Assembly (NCBI GenBank): GCA_036023115.1
Contig: JAYKKT010000079.1
Span: 10,243,001-10,307,000, forward strand
DNA: 64,000 nt
From: Brasenia schreberi
Taxonomy: Eukaryota; Streptophyta; Magnoliopsida; Nymphaeales; Cabombaceae
Direction: 5' to 3'
Under the pieces are notes generated by a model, which had not been told where the DNA came from, ran no database searches, and saw only the letters and a list, made by a program, of their open reading frames with translations. Positions 43,311-53,820 of the stretch are shown here, in pieces. The translations under genes and the position numbers were made by a program. Within the stretch, counting starts at the first letter, position 1, and each line of letters starts with the position of its first letter.

Positions 43311-44150
43311 TTCAGTGGAAGTTGTATTGTTTTGGCAAATCTCCAAATCGTGTGTGGATGGAGTGGGTAAGTGCCATATTTCTAAGGGTCGGTTTCCCAA
43401 AGTGGGATCAACCCTTAGGGCTGAGCCCAAGGATGAGAGGGCATCGGTTATGCCATTATCCTCTCTTCCTACGTGTGTGAGTGTACACGATTTGAACGAC
43501 TCGATCAGCTTGGTGGCCAATTCGTGATATGGAAGAAGTTTTTCATTTTTGACTTGCCAAATTTTTAACACTTGGTTTATGACAAGTAAAGAATCTCTAA
43601 AGCCTTCGATGCATGATGCCCCTCGAGTTTTCAAAATTTTCAAGCCTTGTATGAGTGCTTCATACTCGGCTGTGTTGTTGGAACATTCGAAATCTAGGCG
43701 AATAGTGATGGGTATTTCTCCCTTTTCAAGAGATATGAGGATGATTCCTGCCCCAACCCCTCTTTGGTTTCGTGCCCCATCGAAGTGCATCTTCCACACT
43801 TGGTTTTCACTTGAGCAGTTCGATAAGATATGATTTTGAAATTGGTTTTGAAAGATGCCTTCGTCAGGCATTTTATCAAGTGTGGGATATGAATCCTCTA
43901 AAGGGAAGTCAGCCACATAGTTGGCTAGGGCTTGCCCCTTGATGGAGGTTTGATGGTGGAATTTCAGGTCATACTCCATCAAGAGGAGCTGCCATTTACC
44001 CAGCTTATCCGTGAGGATAGGTTTTTCAAATAGATGCTTGATTGGATCAAGCCTAAACACTATCCAGATCTCATGATCAAGAAAATAATGTCGAAATTTC
44101 TGGCAGGCCCATACCAAGGCCAAGCACGTCTTCTCTATGGCTTGATAGTT
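43302..44150 (-). pseudogene. RNase H and archaeal-type RNase H (B)
   Basis: After a TGA at about 44148 the frame continues with MEKTCLALVWACQKFRHYF of the first RNase H and its connection. The second RNase H follows: KMHFDGARNQRGVGAGIIL, then NNTAEYEALIQGLKI, FRDSLLVINQ and THVGREDNGITDALS. The catalytic Asp (FDGA), Glu (AEYEAL) and Asp (RDSLLV) are visible, though the usual GDS is RDS here. This full copy shows what E2 has lost. A tandem RNase H pair is the mark of the Tat lineage. Confidence 0.83.
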
Positions 44151-45200
44151 TCATTCATAAGCCAATAAAATTTTTGAAATATAGTAGATGGCATACTCTT
44201 TGTGGGTATCATCCTCATACTGAGCTAATAAGGTACCCAAAGCATTCGTATGCACAAAAATATAAAGTAAAAGAGGTTTTCCTTGCTTTGGAGGGTTTAA
44301 AACAGGAGGATTAACCAAATACGCTTTTAATCTTTTGAAAGCTTTTTGGCAATCATTGTCCCATACAAATTTCACCCCTTTTCTCAAAAGTTTATTGAAA
44401 GGTTCACATCTTGTAGCGAGATTTGAACTAAACCTTCTAATTGACTGGAGGCGACCTTGGAGGCTTCGGATTTGAGTTAAATTGGAGGGTGGAGGCATAT
44501 CTATGATGGCTCGATACTTAGAGGGGTCGACTTCAATGCCCCTTTGGCTTACCATAAAACCTAAGAGCTTGCCAGATTCTACTCCGAAGACGCACTTTTG
44601 AGGGTTTAGTTTCACATTGTAAAGCCTCAATCTTTCGAAAACTCTTTGCAAAGATTCGATATGGGTATCTCGGGTCTTTGATTTTACCAAGAGATCATTC
44701 ACATACACTTCCAAGAGCTCATGAATTTGATCGTGAAAGATCGTAGTCATGGCTCTTTGGTATGTGTTACTGGCGTTTTTCAACCCAAAGGGCATGACTG
44801 TATAGCAGTACGTACCCCAGGGTGTGGTAAAAGCAGTTTTAGCCTGGTCTTTGGGGCTAGTTTGATTTGATTGTAACCCGAGTAGCCATCCATAAAGAAA
44901 AACATTTCATGATTTGCAGTACTATCGACTATCAAATCAATATTTGGTGAAGGGAAGTTATCCTTTGGCGTGGCTTTGTTCAAATTTCTGAAATCTATGC
45001 AAATTCGAATTTTCCCATTGGATTTTCGAACTACAACAATGTTGGAAAGCCAATCAGAATACGCAATGGGTTTTATAAAACCAGCTTTAAATTCACTTGC
45101 GAGTGTACATTCGGGTGAATCTTCGTACGTCCATGCAAACACATCGATATAGGTTTTCAAGAATGCAATGAATGATGCTTTTTCATGCTCATGCAAAATG
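44151..45200 (-). pseudogene. Reverse transcriptase (B)
   Basis: RT motifs are present in two frames. The upstream part (45196-44780) has FAWTYEDSPE, GFIKP, RICIDFRNLNKATPKD and FMDGYSGYNQIKL. A one-base loss near 44855 shifts to the frame with MPFGLKN, YQRAM, VYVNDL (the catalytic YVDD is YVND) and LGFMVSQRGIEVDP. About 40 residues between TYEDSPE and FKAGFIKP are missing compared with E2. A one-base loss near 45195 separates it from the upstream linker. The Asp-to-Asn change would by itself impair polymerase activity. Confidence 0.85.
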
Positions 45201-45771
45201 CACCTATCTTAATGTGTTTGGGTTTTAACTCATTCCCTAAGTTGATCTCTATGAAATCCCTTCCTACAGAATTCGAAGGTTTTTCAAAATCAAGGATTTT
45301 GTTAAACTCGAGAAGCTCGGAGATTTGATCCTCCTCAGGGAGAAGGGGATCCTCTTCCGGGCTTTGATCATTCTCGAGAATTCTAAATCCTAGGGAATTT
45401 GGAGTGGATGCATGATTTTTGCAAATACCTGGTTTTGGTTTTGGAGTTTTTACAGGTTTTGAAGATTTGGGTCCTTTTATGAGGATGATTTTTTCTTCAA
45501 AAGCCTTGGTTTTTTCCAAATCTTTACCAGGAGTTGATACACACAAGATTTTATTTTTGTTATTTTCCAATTTTTCGATTTTTTTGGTCTTTTGCAAAGC
45601 AAAGCTATTTGGAGCTATACAAACTACAGCTTTTTTGGATTTTTTGCAAATTTCTAAGGTTTTTGGTTTTTGAGATTTTTTAAACTGTTTTTGTATTTTG
45701 AGAATTTGTAATTTTTTTGGATTTTGATTTAAGGAGGGATCTTCCATCATACCTACAAAGGAAAACGCCAT
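45157..45771 (-). pseudogene. Pol N-terminal linker region (B)
   Basis: Follows the splice-acceptor-like tract; MMEDPSLNQNPK starts about 45750. Lys-rich, with the same conserved segments as E2 (VVCIAPN, KKILCVSTPGKDLE, ILDFEKPSNSVGRDFIEINLG). It runs to IKIGA and then frameshifts before RT. No recognised domain. Confidence 0.6.
45744..45770 (-). promoter_or_regulatory. Splice-acceptor-like tract before pol (B)
   Basis: Minus strand GCGTTTTCCTTTGTAG followed by GTATGATGG. It differs from the E2 tract at few positions although the upstream coding frames have decayed. Confidence 0.5.
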
Positions 45772-45818
45772 AAATTAGACTCTAAATAAGAGGTCTAAAT
45801 CATAGGTTTCTGCTTTAC

Positions 45819-46300
45819 TAGGTTCCAGGGCACCCTTGACCCAGGTGATCATAGGTGGTGGTTCTGGTGGTATGTTTGGAATATAGCCTATCCCATATCG
45901 GCTTGGGTTTGCACTTGGTACTGTGGGCTCGATGCAACCTTGGTTTTAGGTCCCTAGACTTTGGTAGGGCATGTACCCCATGTTTAATAGCATGTTTCAA
46001 GGCTTTTTTATTTTCGTAAATTCTTTGTACAAGGGATGGCCTTGGAACTTGCTATCGTCCATGTCATGCTTAAGCGGTTTTTTATCTAGGGTTTTTGGAA
46101 ATAGTCGACACTTGGTCTTTCCTAGGATGGTTATGGTTTTGGGTGGGCAAGCCTTGGGTTGCCCTTTGATATACACGACCTTCCTAGGCTTTCGGAGGAC
46201 GAGCTTGGGTGTCTCGACCAAGGGCTTTCCAAGGTTGTCCTCATAGGCTTGGTTACCTGATATGCAAGGGAAATTTTGGATTCTCTGAAGCTAAGGATGG
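45819..46300 (-). pseudogene. Linker and G-patch-like region (B)
   Basis: A frame at 46221-45997 holds the Pro/Lys-rich linker (ETPKLVLRKPRKVVYIKG, DKKPLKHDMDDSKFQGH). A shift then leads to a second frame (46000-45819) that is off-phase for the Gly-rich block; the underlying DNA still matches the E2 G-patch-like region at about 5750-5900. Broken. Confidence 0.6.
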
Positions 46301-46935
46301 TTTTCACCTAGAATTACCACAATCTGGTCTTCGTAGGAGATTTTCACACACCTATGGAAGGTGGATGGCACAGCTTGAAGGCTATGTATCCAGGGTCTTC
46401 CAAGCAGTAGGTTGTAATGGGGGTGTATGTCTAAGACATGAAATACCCCTATGTGGGCTATGCCCCCCGTTTTCATGGGTAACTCTACGGCTCCCAGCGA
46501 TCTAGATGCATTCCCATCGTATCCAGTGATTACGATGGGGCTTAGGTTTACGAAAGTCAAGGTGACTCCGATTTGATACGCCACGTGGAGCGGAAGGATG
46601 TTGAGACCTCCTTCCCCATCAACTAAGCACTTGTCGAGAGGATAGTGATTCAATACTACCTCGATATGCAAAGCTTGGTTGTGGGTTTTATACGGTCTTT
46701 CTATCTCGTCTTCTGAGAACACGATGGGCATTTTAACACATATAGACTCCACTTGAATTGACAAGGACTCAGGGGTTATACTTGAGATAACCTTGGCTCT
46801 CTCTAAGATTTTTTCTAAAACAAGTCTATGCCTAGGTGAGGTTTGTATCATCTCTAGGATGGACATGTTTATTGGGATCTTAGAAAGATGATTTTCGAAA
46901 TCATATGTGGTTAAAACAATTTGACCTTTGTCCAT
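46291..46935 (-). pseudogene. Aspartic protease region (B)
   Basis: Open for 214 codons (MDKGQIVLTTYDFENHL… to GENHP). The active-site segment is LVDGEGGLNILPL, with Glu where E2 has Gly after D-G. IVITGYDGN, GVFHVLDIHPHYN and LGRPWIHSL follow. A TAA immediately upstream (about 46936-46938) separates it from gag in the same frame, so it is probably a lesion in a gag-pro polyprotein. Confidence 0.75.
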
Positions 46936-46938
46936 TTT

Positions 46939-48644
46939 TTACGAGACCTTAGGAATGCATGCTTTTGAAGGGCTAGGGATACTGACCACTTTTTTAGCAA
47001 TTTTTTCTAAGTGTTGGGGTTGATAGATCCTTCTGGACCTGGTCACTTCCCCTACACTTTGCCTAAGGCTCGTGCCTATTGTGGCTCTATTTGAGTGCCT
47101 TAGAGCACCTCGAATTTCTAGAATAGCTCTAACCGGGGGCGGGACTCTAAGCGCTCCCTGGATTACTACTTGGGCGTTTTTCTTATAAATGATGAGAGAT
47201 GATGCACAAGTAGTAAAACCAGAATGTGATGGTTGCACTAGACTTTTTGAAGTCGAGAAAGCACATACCTCTTTTCCCTTCCCACTAATGCTTACGTGAT
47301 TGGGGAAGGGTTCTTTGAATATAGCTTGGAAAGGCTCTGGTTCTTCAATGACCTGGAGTCGGCCGTGTGCTATCAAGTTCTCAATTTTGTTTAAAAGGGA
47401 ATAACATCTATTAGTATCATGACCTTTCAGTCGATGATACTTGTAAAATTTGTTTAAATATTTCCCTTTTGTTGGTGTCCCCTTTGGAATTTTTGGGAGT
47501 GTGATCATTTCTTGGGCAAGTAGGAGGTCTAGGACCTCCCAGACAGGCTGACCTAATGGCGTGTACTCCCTTTTTTCAAAACTTTTTTGAAACTTTTCAT
47601 TTTTTTGGTTGGTTTTCTTTGAAGTGCTGGTCGGGCCTGTTTCCACTCGGACATTTATAATTTTTAGGGGTTTTGCCCCTTTGTCCAGAGTGGGTAACCC
47701 GTAAGTTCTGGGTTTTTCCAAACGCGACTTTTGCAAAATGTTTCCTTTCCATAGGTGATCGTAGACTCCTTTTTCAGATTTGTTTCAAAGAGGGAGGCTT
47801 TCTTGATCAACTTATGGAAAGTCGATATTTCATGTAAAGAGAGAAGAGTTTTCAATTAAGCTTTGAAATTAGCAAGGATGACCATTACTGCGCATCCTTC
47901 TGAAATCAACTCTCTCACTTGCCCCAAGAGGGACCTCCATCGAACAATGAATGCATGCACATCCTCGTTCGCAGCTTGCTTTGTATCCCTCAAAGTGTTT
48001 AAAGTCAGCGTTACTTCCACATTATGTGAAAACCTTTGCATAAAACAGTTCACTAACTCTTCGAAAGTTGCGAACTGGCTTAAATCATAGGAAGCACGCC
48101 ATTTTGAAGCAGTACCTTTGAGGAAAAGGGGAAACCAATATATCTACTTCATCGAGTCCTTTTTCTCTTTGTGGGCTCGACAGGAAAAGAGTTGCAGGTG
48201 GGAGCTAGGATCCCCCGTGCCATCGTACCGATGAAAGTTCAGTATCTCATCGTCACTGTCTGTTTCGTAATCCAAAGGAAGGAAATCAGACAGGGCGTAT
48301 GTTCTCTTTTCTTTATTTTGCCCTTTTAGCAGCTGCTGTAGGGTTTTTTGGTCCTTGTGAGTGAAGGAGTCATAATATTGGTTTCCCTCCATTGCGGAGG
48401 TTTCCTTGGGTTTTCTAGACTTGTCGAATTTCTTCTTAGCTTTTACCGGTTCGCCATGAGACGAACAGGAGTCAGCTGCTTCGGCCTCTTGGCTAAGAGC
48501 AACGATTTTTGCTTCGAAGTCTTTTCACAAGTCTTCTATCTCTTCTCTCCTATTTTTGAAATTGGTTTTCGAAAGTTTTTTGGAGTGAGAACTTGATGTG
48601 CGCGAGACATGGCTGGACACTTCATTGGAGTCTGAACTCGACAT
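46939..48644 (-). pseudogene. Gag polyprotein (B)
   Basis: The likely start is ATG at 48642-48644 (MSSSDSNEVSSH). A short coiled-coil-like segment follows (EEIEDL…KDFEAKIVALSQEAE), then a capsid-type retrotrans_gag domain: FHRYDGTGDPSSHLQLF, FLKGTASKWRASY, FEELVNCFMQRF, ANEDVHAFIVRWRSL. A zinc-knuckle-like stretch KYHRLKGHDTNRCYSLLNK comes later, its first Cys missing. Gag coats the RNA and forms the particle. Stops at about 48528 (TGA), 48144 (TAG) and 47856, and a frameshift near 47730, make it non-functional. Confidence 0.8.
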
Positions 48645-48764
48645 GACTCCGATGATTTGTTTTAAAAACCAACTATAAAATACAAAAAGGCAAAGAGTTA
48701 AATACTTTCCTTGAAAAAAATTTCAAGAGGTTTGTTTGTTTGATCGATATTTTCTCAAGACTCG

Positions 48765-48783
48765 GGTCCCACCTGGCATGGCA
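48765..48783 (-). promoter_or_regulatory. Primer-binding site (B), degenerate
   Basis: Minus-strand TGCCATGCCAGGTGGGACC begins three bases after the LTR end TGTCTTACA. It matches the C site TGGCACGCCCGGTGGGACC with three changes. I cannot name the tRNA. Confidence 0.7.
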
Positions 48784-48786
48784 AAT

Positions 48787-48932
48787 TGTAAGACACGAAA
48801 ATTCCCACTCCTGGCTTTTTTGGGGGCCTGGAATGAACCTTTTCGAGTTTACGTCGCTTTTAAGGGCGTGCCAGCTAGCTTACTTAAACTAGCAAAGATT
48901 TTTAGAATATCTGACTTTTTGGGTGACTTTGG
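48787..48932 (-). repeat. B 5' LTR, terminal 146 bp
   Basis: Sense end TGTCTTACA, with the decamer complement and palindrome at about 48859-48890. It is cut at 48932 by C and resumes at 58752. Confidence 0.88.
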
Positions 48933-49006
48933 TGTAGACACCGAAAATTTTCACTTGCGGGTTCTTAGGCCTGAAGTGAACCTTTTCGCAATCTACTTCG
49001 CTTTAT

Positions 49007-49138
49007 GGGCGTGCCAGCTAGTTTACTTTAACTAGCAAAGTATGTTTTGAAAATAATCTGACTTTTGAAAGGCGATTGTAGGCAAGCGGGATTTTTACGT
49101 CGCAGACCTTCTTGCACCGATGCGCAAGGGTCAGTCTG
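49007..49138 (-). promoter_or_regulatory. Leader hairpins and PBS-like decamer (C 3' LTR)
   Basis: Sense order: 36-nt hairpin (49138-49103, CAGAC/GTCTG), palindrome GCTAGTTAA-AG-TAAACTAGC (49036-49017, one T.T mismatch), then TGGCACGCCC (49016-49007). Confidence 0.65.
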
Positions 49139-50303
49139 TACGCTTAGAGACTTCGTTTTGAAACAAGTTTAACTCAAAATATATTTTGAATGAAGAAGTG
49201 TTTTAAAACCTTTTGAAAACCATGCATTTGGGCGATTTTGACTTTATAAGGGTTGGACGACCCTAAGTCTTGCACGATTTGATTCGGGTTTGTACGATTC
49301 TCAGATTTTAGATCACGTGGATTTGCACGTGCCTAAGTCTTTCTTTTTATCCCTTTATGGGCCACCTAGGTGTGTGTTATGAACACTCCACTACATGGGG
49401 CGAATTTTGAGCGGGAGTACGGGGCTTGCTTCGATGCAATATGCGTCCTACCTCGTGGTATGGCGTAGATGCAATGCAAACTCACGCTACTCCAAAGGGA
49501 AAACCCGAAATTAAAAGACAATGCCGAAGGGAAATTGCCGAAGGGAAATAACCGAAGGGAAATGACTTGTAAAATAAATAGCCGAAGGGAAATGACTTGT
49601 AAAGTAAATAGCGAAAGGGGAAATATGGCTATATCTTAAGAGCGGAAAGGCTCAATTGTGTAAGTGTGTGTCGTGTATATATTGAAAGACAACGCACACG
49701 ACTTGAACCTTAAAACCCGAATCTTAAAGACGTAGCCGAAAGAAATACTTTATATAGAGTATATGTAGGGGCCCTTACTTGGGTCTTGTAAATAAGAGCG
49801 AAGGCTCAATGTGTGTGCGTGCTTGAATTGAAAGACTTACACACACGACATGAAATGAAACCCAAATATAAATTGCAGTATGCCTTGACTAAGGTCTTGG
49901 GAGTAAGAGCGAAAGCTCAATGTGTGTGAGTGTAGAATTGAAGTACTACGCACACGACATAAATGAAACCCAAATATAACTGCAATAAGGCCTTTACTAA
50001 GGTCTTGGGAGTAAGAGCGAAGGCTCAATGTGTGTGCGTGTGGAAAATGGAAAGACAACACACGACTTAATTAAAACCCCCCTTGACTTAAAATATATAA
50101 ATATAACTATATATTAAGGGCTGGTTAGGCCCGTGTGTGTGCAAAAAGTGTACGACTAAGAGCGGAAAGGCTCAAGTGCACATGTGTGTGGGTGTGTCAA
50201 ACCACGTTATTACAATCGGGGGGAGACGAAGCTCCTTTACTACAACCCCGTATCAAAATTTAATTGAATATAAAGCAAGTTAATGTAATAGACCAAGTTT
50301 AGA

Positions 50304-50310
50304 CACTTAC
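50304..50310 (-). promoter_or_regulatory. 5' splice-site motif (C 3' LTR)
   Basis: GTAAGTG on the minus strand after GGACCAGCTATTT. GGTCT lies downstream and can pair with GGACC with one G.U pair. Confidence 0.5.
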
Positions 50311-50519
50311 AAATAGCTGGTCCATGTTCAACTTGCTTGCACGTGGGCTCACGGTTCACCTTGGGCAGCCAAGAGGGGGTTATCCTAGGGGGCTTTGAGA
50401 GAGGTTCTATGAGGCACGGTTAGGGTCTTAGGGGAACTAAGGTTCGGCCAAGACGGGGGCTGTGTAGGGTCTGTCCTAGGGTCTGTCCTAGGGTATAGGT
50501 CACGGCCAGGGTGCAGGTT

Positions 50520-50770
50520 GGGTCGGCAGGAAGGTGGACAGGGCGGCAGGAAGGTGGACAGGGCGGCAGGAAGGCGTCTGGCGCCTGGCGCAGCAGACGG
50601 GCGCCTGGCGCTGGGCGCGCTGGGGCGCAGGGAGGCGTCTGGCGCGCGGGACGGCTGCGGCGCGGGGCGTGCAGGCGACAGAGGGGCGCGCGGCAGGAAG
50701 CAGGGCGCGCGGCAGCAGAAGGGGCGCGCGGCAGGACTCAGGGCGCGCGGCAGGCGCTGGTTGCTCACGG
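50520..50770 (-). repeat. GC-rich block with 21-bp and GCGCGCGGCAG repeats (C 3' LTR)
   Basis: GGCAGGAAGGTGGACAGGGC repeats two and a half times at about 50524-50571. GGGCGCGCGGCAG-type units follow four times to about 50750. The block is far richer in G+C and CpG than anything else in the window. It lies downstream of the TATA box, upstream of the splice donor, in the sense direction. Confidence 0.8.
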
Positions 50771-51148
50771 CCGGCCGGGTTGAAGTTGTTGGGGTTTGTT
50801 AGGGATGGTTTGAGGCGGTTGGGGTTAGGTTAGGTCTAGTTAGGGTTCAGTTAGGGTTAGGTTGGTTCAGTTAGGGTTAGGTTCAGTTAGGGTTAGGTAG
50901 GTTCGAACCTAGGCTAGGTTGGGGTTAGGTTTACCTCTTGGAGCCGGTCCTTCATGGCTTGAGCCCACGTCTCCATGGTTGCAGCCTCTTGGTCCAGCCC
51001 ACCTTGGTTGCAGCCACTTGGTCTAGACCCACTTAGCCCACATGGCTTGAACCCACCTCACCCAATGAGCCCACATGGCTAGGTCTATCACTCCCTCTCT
51101 CTCCTCCCAAATATTTGCATGAACCCTTTACATGGACCCCCTCACCTC

Positions 51149-51156
51149 TATTTATA
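51149..51156 (-). promoter_or_regulatory. TATA box of C 3' LTR
   Basis: TATAAATA in CTCTATAAATAGAGGTGAGGGGG, minus strand. Confidence 0.78.
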
Positions 51157-51435
51157 GAGATTTGAGGTGGGTCTTGGATTTGGGTTTGGGTTTGGGGTTT
51201 GGATCCATACCCAAATCCAAACACTATTTGGATCTGGATATTGGATCTCGGATATTTTGAGATCTGTATCCGATCCAAACCCAATATTTTTATGGATACG
51301 GATCTGGATATTTTTATCCAGATCCGATCCAATCCAAACACTATTTGGATCCAATCCAAATCCAAACACTATTTGGATCGACCCAAACACTATTTGGATT
51401 GGCCCAAATCCAAACACTATTCATTACATGGATTT

Positions 51436-51462
51436 GGATCTGGATATATATGGTCCAGATCC
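51436..51462 (-). promoter_or_regulatory. U3 27-bp palindrome (C 3' LTR)
   Basis: GGATCTGGA and TCCAGATCC arms, perfect, around TATATATGG. It lies next to the ATCCAAATCC repeats (51200-51420). Confidence 0.6.
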
Positions 51463-51819
51463 AAATCAAAATTTCTTCGGACAGTCCTTCTTGGCTTCTT
51501 GAGGCGAACGATCTGTGCGGGCACTGGCTTCATCAGCGCTCCGTCTGGTGCTGGGTTTTCCCCAACTTTGTCGTTCGAACTCCGTTTCGCCATTCTGGAC
51601 TCCGTTGAGCTTTTCATCAAATGGGCTCTGCTTTCTTTTGTTTTTTTTTTATCAGGGAGTGGCTTCTGAAGCTCTGGGCTTGAATCCTCTTCGGGCCTAG
51701 GGTCTTCTTTTGCCTTCTGTACCTGTTTTCACATTTCAAAACAGGTCGTCGTTTTGGCTCAAATGAGCTTTTTGGTGTTTCGAGAGTTTTTGAAAAATAG
51801 AAGATTTGGGGTGTTTACA

Positions 51820-51860
51820 GATGCCCCTCTTTGGCATTATCCAAATGTATTTGGATAATG
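51820..51860 (-). promoter_or_regulatory. PPT and perfect palindrome (C)
   Basis: The complement of AAAGAGGGGCATC at 51820-51832. CATTATCCAAAT (51835-51846) and ATTTGGATAATG (51849-51860) are perfect 12-base arms with a GT loop. Confidence 0.82.
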
Positions 51861-53160
51861 GCAAAGAAGAAACACCCCGTTCTCTCAAATTTTCTCGAGA
51901 ATACACCATTTATTTTGCAAAAACCCTGTTTTCTTTTTCCACAAGTGGGGATTTTCAGCAAAAGGGGGCTTTTCCTAGCTATTTCCCTATATGTATGATC
52001 ATGCACGAATGACTCTTTGAATGCATGCATGAGAAAAATTTTATTTTTTGTTTTTGAGCACGAAGAGAGCCTTTTGAGGCTGGTTGCTCCGAGCAGGTTT
52101 TTACCCATGTCTTTTTGACATTCGTGGGTTTTTCGAAAATTTCTTTTTGAAAAGGAACTCCTTTTAACTTGTATCGAAAAGGACTTCCATTTTTCATACT
52201 TCCCTTCATTCGGGTTTCAATACCTGCTACTCAGTAGAGGTTTTTGGGTAGGAAAACTTGGAAAACATTTCAAAGTTCCATTTCCTACAAAACAGAGTCG
52301 AGTTCTCAAACAAAATGAAATCCAAATAAGCCGATTTTATTCGTACTTTAGGATTTTCGCAAATTTGAATCTTTTTCCTCGGGGATAAGCCGTAGGGATA
52401 TGGGAAAGAGATACCACGGTCCCTTCTGAAGCGTCCCGTGGTTTTAGGCAAAGAATCGGAAAATCGCTCTTTGGAGCTTTGGCTTTTTGTTTCTTTTTCA
52501 TAGAGGGTCTCCCTTTGGGAGTATTTTTTCATTAATCCCTCTTTTCTTTAAAGGAGAGCAGCTCTTTGGAGGAGTTTTTGTATTCCCTGTTTATGAAGGG
52601 AAGACCTCTTTGGGAGGAGTGTTTTTATATCTCCTTTTTCTTTTGAAACGAGAAGACCTCTTTCGGAGGAGTTTTTGTATTCCCTGTTTATGAAGGGAAG
52701 ACCACTTTCGGAGGAGTTTTTGTATTCTCGATTTTTTTTTCTTTCTTTTGAAAATAGCCAATTTTCCTTTTCGGAGAGAAAGTAGGATGGGGGAGGGCTT
52801 ATCCCTTTGGTTACTCGATTCAAACGAGATCGTCCTATTTCTTAATAGCATCTGCTATTCGAAAATATTTTGATATTTTGAACAAGGCTTAATCTTGTAA
52901 GCCAGGGTTCTTTGAAATATAGCCAATTCATTTTTGGAAGACTCTACTTTTCGAAAAGTATAGATTCCTCCATTCGGGGTTATACAATCTACTTCGATCC
53001 TTCTTTCAAGAAGTTTCAAAGGAGTTCGATTTTTCAAAATCTTTTTGAAAAAGAATTCAGCATAAACCCTTTTGAATATTCGGGCATTTTCGGGGTTTTG
53101 CTAATTTCTATCCACAATATCAACAAATTTCTAATTTTTGTTGCCCTTTCGAAGACATGG
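51861..53160 (-). other. C non-coding tail
   Basis: Matches the F and G tails. It contains tail repeats at 52548-52735 and no gene. Confidence 0.7.
52548..52735 (-). repeat. Imperfect tail repeats (C)
   Basis: GAGGAGTTTTTGTATTCCCTG and GAAGGGAAGACC(T/A)CTTT phrases alternate three to four times with a period of roughly 45-80 bp. Confidence 0.68.
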
Positions 53161-53820
53161 GGACATTTCTACTCGAGTTTGCCACCCTTTTGGGCTTTCT
53201 TCGGGGTGATATGATGCATGCTATGCACTCCATGTGATTTAAAATGGAAATACATGTTTTTATGCAATGATGAACACATGAAATGTATCTCACAAATCAT
53301 GAAGGAGATGCGTTCACTTATCCATGGAAAGTGTTTAGGGGCTGTATTTAAAAATGCCCCTAGCTTGATGGGAATTTTGCATGGCCATATGGTGAAGGGC
53401 CATGGCTTTTCAAAGGGATTTTGGATGGACAATGGTATGTTCATGTCCATGCACTTCCATGGTTTTTCTAACATGATCATGATACTTTTTGCTCAAGGAT
53501 GGGAAACATAACCAGCCCTAAGTGATCGTCATGGCCATCAGGTGTTAGTTTTGACATGGTCTCCATATTTCATCGTGAGATTCATGTTCTTTATCCTAAC
53601 ACAATCAAGGTTTTCATATAAACCAGAAGTTTGAAGAAAATCTTTCTTTTCAAAGCCATGAAAGGTTTTTGTGAAATGCTAACCCTTTTTCGAGATTCTC
53701 ATTTCCTTTTAAAATTTGCCTCGAAGGTGTTGGTTTTGATTTGTATGGAGACATGCCTATGAAGGCTCGATACTTAGGGGGTCGACTCTTATTGCCCCTT
53801 TGATTTTGCAAAACCCTGAA
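53160..53820 (-). pseudogene. Shredded pol remnants (C)
   Basis: Short matches to B pol survive out of frame. 53385-53620 resembles the integrase zinc-region and first-Asp segment (ATGGTGAAGGGCCATGG, TTCTAACATGATCATGA). 53735-53805 resembles the RT segment around GGCTCGATACTTAG and GTCGACTC. No reading frame remains. These relics show that C came from an autonomous element by deletion. Confidence 0.6.

Larger units (their letters stand above)
48933..51819 (-). repeat. C 3' LTR (2887 bp)
   Basis: Sense start TGTAAACACCCC at 51819 and sense end GGTGTCTACA at 48933. Decamer complement 49007-49016, palindrome 49017-49036, 36-nt hairpin 49103-49138, tandem hairpin repeats about 49640-50040, CACTTAC 50304-50310, GC-rich block 50520-50770, TATAAATA complement 51149-51156 and U3 palindrome 51436-51462. 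Confidence 0.95.

Noticed and set aside
50385..50802. Ala/Gly/Arg-rich overlapping frames in the C LTR, repeated at 57317-57765
   Set aside because: Open in four frames because of high GC. They are identical only because the two LTRs are near-identical, and they have no homolog or codon signal.
53218..53511. 97-codon plus-strand frame (Met/His-rich) in C
   Set aside because: Antisense of decayed integrase sequence; no homology on the plus strand.
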